Shown here piece after piece: positions 5,717 to 6,584 of a DNA stretch of 6,584 nt. A program made the translations under genes and the position numbers. Source of the DNA: Candidatus Microgenomates bacterium (GTDB taxonomy: Bacteria; Patescibacteriota; Microgenomatia; 2-02-FULL-39-11). Below the pieces are notes generated by a model that was not told where the DNA came from, did no database searches, and worked only from the letters and a program-made list of their open reading frames with translations. Where the stretch lies: contig JALHWS010000105.1 in the NCBI GenBank assembly GCA_022866885.1, positions 1 through 6,584 on the forward strand, written 5' to 3'. How positions within the stretch are numbered: position 1 is the stretch's first letter; every line of letters begins with the position of its first letter.

Positions 5717-6544
5717 CTAGACGATTTGCAAGTGAGTTTTCAAGGATTTTTCCAGATCGTGAGGAAGATTGCTTTCAAATTCCTTCCACTCCCCGCTTTT
5801 TGGGTGCTGCAATTTTAAGTAGGCGGCGTGAAGAAAAAGATGCAGACACCATTTGATGTCTTCTTCATAAATATTTTTCGGCAGGTATAAAGGATCGGAA
5901 ACGATGGGAAAACCGAGATGTTGGAGGTGGATCCGGATTTGGTGAGTCCGGCCGGTATGGGGAAAAACCGACAAATAGGAAAATATTTTTTTGTCGTCCT
6001 CCGGCTTAACCGGAGGATCTGGATTCCCGCTTTCGCGGGAATGACAAGGTAAGCAGGAATAATATTTAATGACTTTATAGGAAGTTTCCGCTTCTCTTCC
6101 TTCGGCCAAGACGCCGAATTTCCGGCGGTTCCACGGCAACCTGCCAACTGGCGCTTTGATGGTACATACTTTGGGAACGACTTTCCCGTGAACCAGTGTT
6201 ATATATTTTTTGGTCACTGTTCTTTCCAGAAACTGCTTTTGCAGATTTTCAAACGCTTCCGGAGTCTTGGCAATTATTAAAAGCCCCGAAGTTTCCTTGT
6301 CTATCCTATGCACAATCCCCGCCCGTTTGATAAAATCAGAGTCTTCTTCTTTCTCAATTCTTAATTCCCGCCTGCAATTGCCTTCAGTAATAGCTGATGG
6401 CGGGCAGGCATAATTCTTAATTCTAGATTCAATCCAATCTTGCACAGTTCCCTCCGGTGCGTTTTCCGAACGGTTAACAACAATACCTGAAGGCTTATCA
6501 ATAATTAGAAAAGAATCGTCTTCGAAGATGATTGGGATATTCAT
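5717..6544 (-). CDS. RluA-family 23S rRNA/tRNA pseudouridine synthase carrying repeat insertions
   Basis: This 275-residue protein lacks an S4 domain. It has the family motifs in order: FEDDSFLIIDKPSGIVV (7-23), GIVHRIDKETSGLLIIAKT (76-94) with catalytic Asp82, TKKYITLVHGKVVP (111-124), APVGRLP (131-137), HTGRTHQIRIHLQHLGFPI (196-214) and LHAAYLKLQHP (238-248). It should isomerise specific uridines in rRNA or tRNA in the cytosol; the target site cannot be assigned. Residues 167-185 come from a dispersed palindromic repeat inserted in frame, in the loop before the GRTHQIR strand, and residues 41-63 also look like inserted sequence. The frame is open upstream to an ATG at 6580, but those residues (MGLLRFARND) are translated repeat, so the ATG at 6544 is chosen. 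There is no Shine-Dalgarno sequence. All catalytic residues remain, so it may still be active. Confidence 0.95.
   Translation of the reverse strand: MNIPIIFEDDSFLIIDKPSGIVVNRSENAPEGTVQDWIESRIKNYACPPSAITEGNCRRELRIEKEEDSDFIKRAGIVHRIDKETSGLLIIAKTPEAFENLQKQFLERTVTKKYITLVHGKVVPKVCTIKAPVGRLPWNRRKFGVLAEGREAETSYKVIKYYSCLPCHSRESGNPDPPVKPEDDKKIFSYLSVFPHTGRTHQIRIHLQHLGFPIVSDPLYLPKNIYEEDIKWCLHLFLHAAYLKLQHPKSGEWKEFESNLPHDLEKSLKTHLQIV
5991..6047 (-). repeat. 57-base double-hairpin dispersed repeat inside the pseudouridine synthase gene
   Basis: Two perfect hairpins lie side by side: arms 5997-6004 and 6010-6017 with a five-base loop, and arms 6023-6030 and 6035-6042 with a four-base loop. The ends TTGTC (5991-5995) and GACAA (6043-6047) pair too. 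Translated on the minus strand it gives CHSRESGNPDPPVKPEDD, and another frame gives VIPAKAGIQ; both are well-known translations of a dispersed palindromic repeat found in many bacterial genomes. Its length is a multiple of three, so the frame is kept. Confidence 0.85.
6356..6423. repeat. Palindromic segment between 12-base direct repeats in the pseudouridine synthase gene
   Basis: AATTCTTAATTC occurs at 6356-6367 and again at 6412-6423. Between them lie inverted arms CCCGCC (6367-6372) and GGCGGG (6399-6404). The layout resembles a small insertion with a target duplication. It encodes residues 41-63, an unusual linker before the catalytic domain. The repeat spacing of 56 bases is not a multiple of three, so simple insertion alone would have shifted the frame. 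Confidence 0.5.
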
Positions 6545-6549
6545 TAGAT

Positions 6550-6584
6550 TGTCATTGCGAGCAAAGCGAAGCAATCCCATCCGA
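6550..6584 (+). repeat. Dispersed repeat at the right window edge, related to the one at 5991-6047
   Basis: TGTCATT followed by a GCGAGC/GCGAAGC arm pair around AAA, then AATCCC, is a common dispersed bacterial repeat; its minus-strand translation is the familiar GLLRFARND. The copy at 5991-6047 has the same plan on the other strand: TGTCATT, arm, AAAG, arm, AATCC. It may continue beyond the window. It supplies the false N-terminal extension of the pseudouridine synthase frame. Confidence 0.6.

Noticed and set aside
5815..6147. Minus-strand frame of 110 codons containing VIPAKAGIQ
   Set aside because: It is a shadow of the pseudouridine synthase gene in another frame; the familiar peptide is just the repeat translated.
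6545..6580. N-terminal extension of the pseudouridine synthase from an ATG at 6580
   Set aside because: The extra residues (MGLLRFARND) come from a dispersed repeat, and the family's N-terminal pattern begins at the ATG at 6544.

Overview
The window looks like a chromosomal fragment from an AT-leaning bacterium with a small, compact genome. The best guess is a Candidate Phyla Radiation (Patescibacteria) member, probably of the Microgenomates type. This is an inference from the mix of proteins I recognise: a short glycine/lysine-rich small protein placed before an LCP/LytR_C-like membrane protein, an unassigned polytopic membrane protein behind yebC, and a small TPR protein divergent from yebC. 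Gene ends overlap, many starts lack a Shine-Dalgarno sequence, and I see no clear intrinsic terminator. No rRNA, tRNA, CRISPR array or transposase gene is visible.

Layout. Bases 1-220 hold no confident gene. They contain a perfect DnaA-box-like 9-mer, short direct repeats and a weak minus-strand promoter candidate. Bases 221-1787 are a minus-strand pair, yebC followed by a membrane protein of unknown function. Bases 1788-1868 hold two face-to-face, overlapping sigma70-type promoters, one for yebC and one for the only plus-strand gene. That gene (1869-2586) encodes a TPR protein interrupted by a +1 shift at a run of eight A. It converges on, and overlaps by 22 bases, a 64-codon membrane-protein gene ending at 2565.

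The rest is a minus-strand series read from right to left: an RluA-family pseudouridine synthase (5717-6544), a Kef-type CPA2 cation/proton antiporter with a C-terminal NAD-binding domain (3920-5650), a 48-codon lysine-rich gene (3762-3908), a membrane-anchored LCP-like/LytR_C protein (2756-3772) and the 64-codon gene (2565-2759). The last three overlap by 11 and 4 bases, so they are probably translationally coupled.

The most notable points are: a 57-base double-hairpin dispersed repeat inserted in frame inside the RluA-family gene, with a related repeat at the right edge and another palindromic segment between 12-base direct repeats in the same gene; an LCP domain in which the usual catalytic arginine motif reads IPGNT; the hidden 48-codon gene; and the frameshifted TPR gene. 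I did not find a complete new defence or mobile system. By function the genes cover translation and ribosome quality (YebC, RluA family), ion homeostasis (Kef) and the cell envelope (LCP-like protein).
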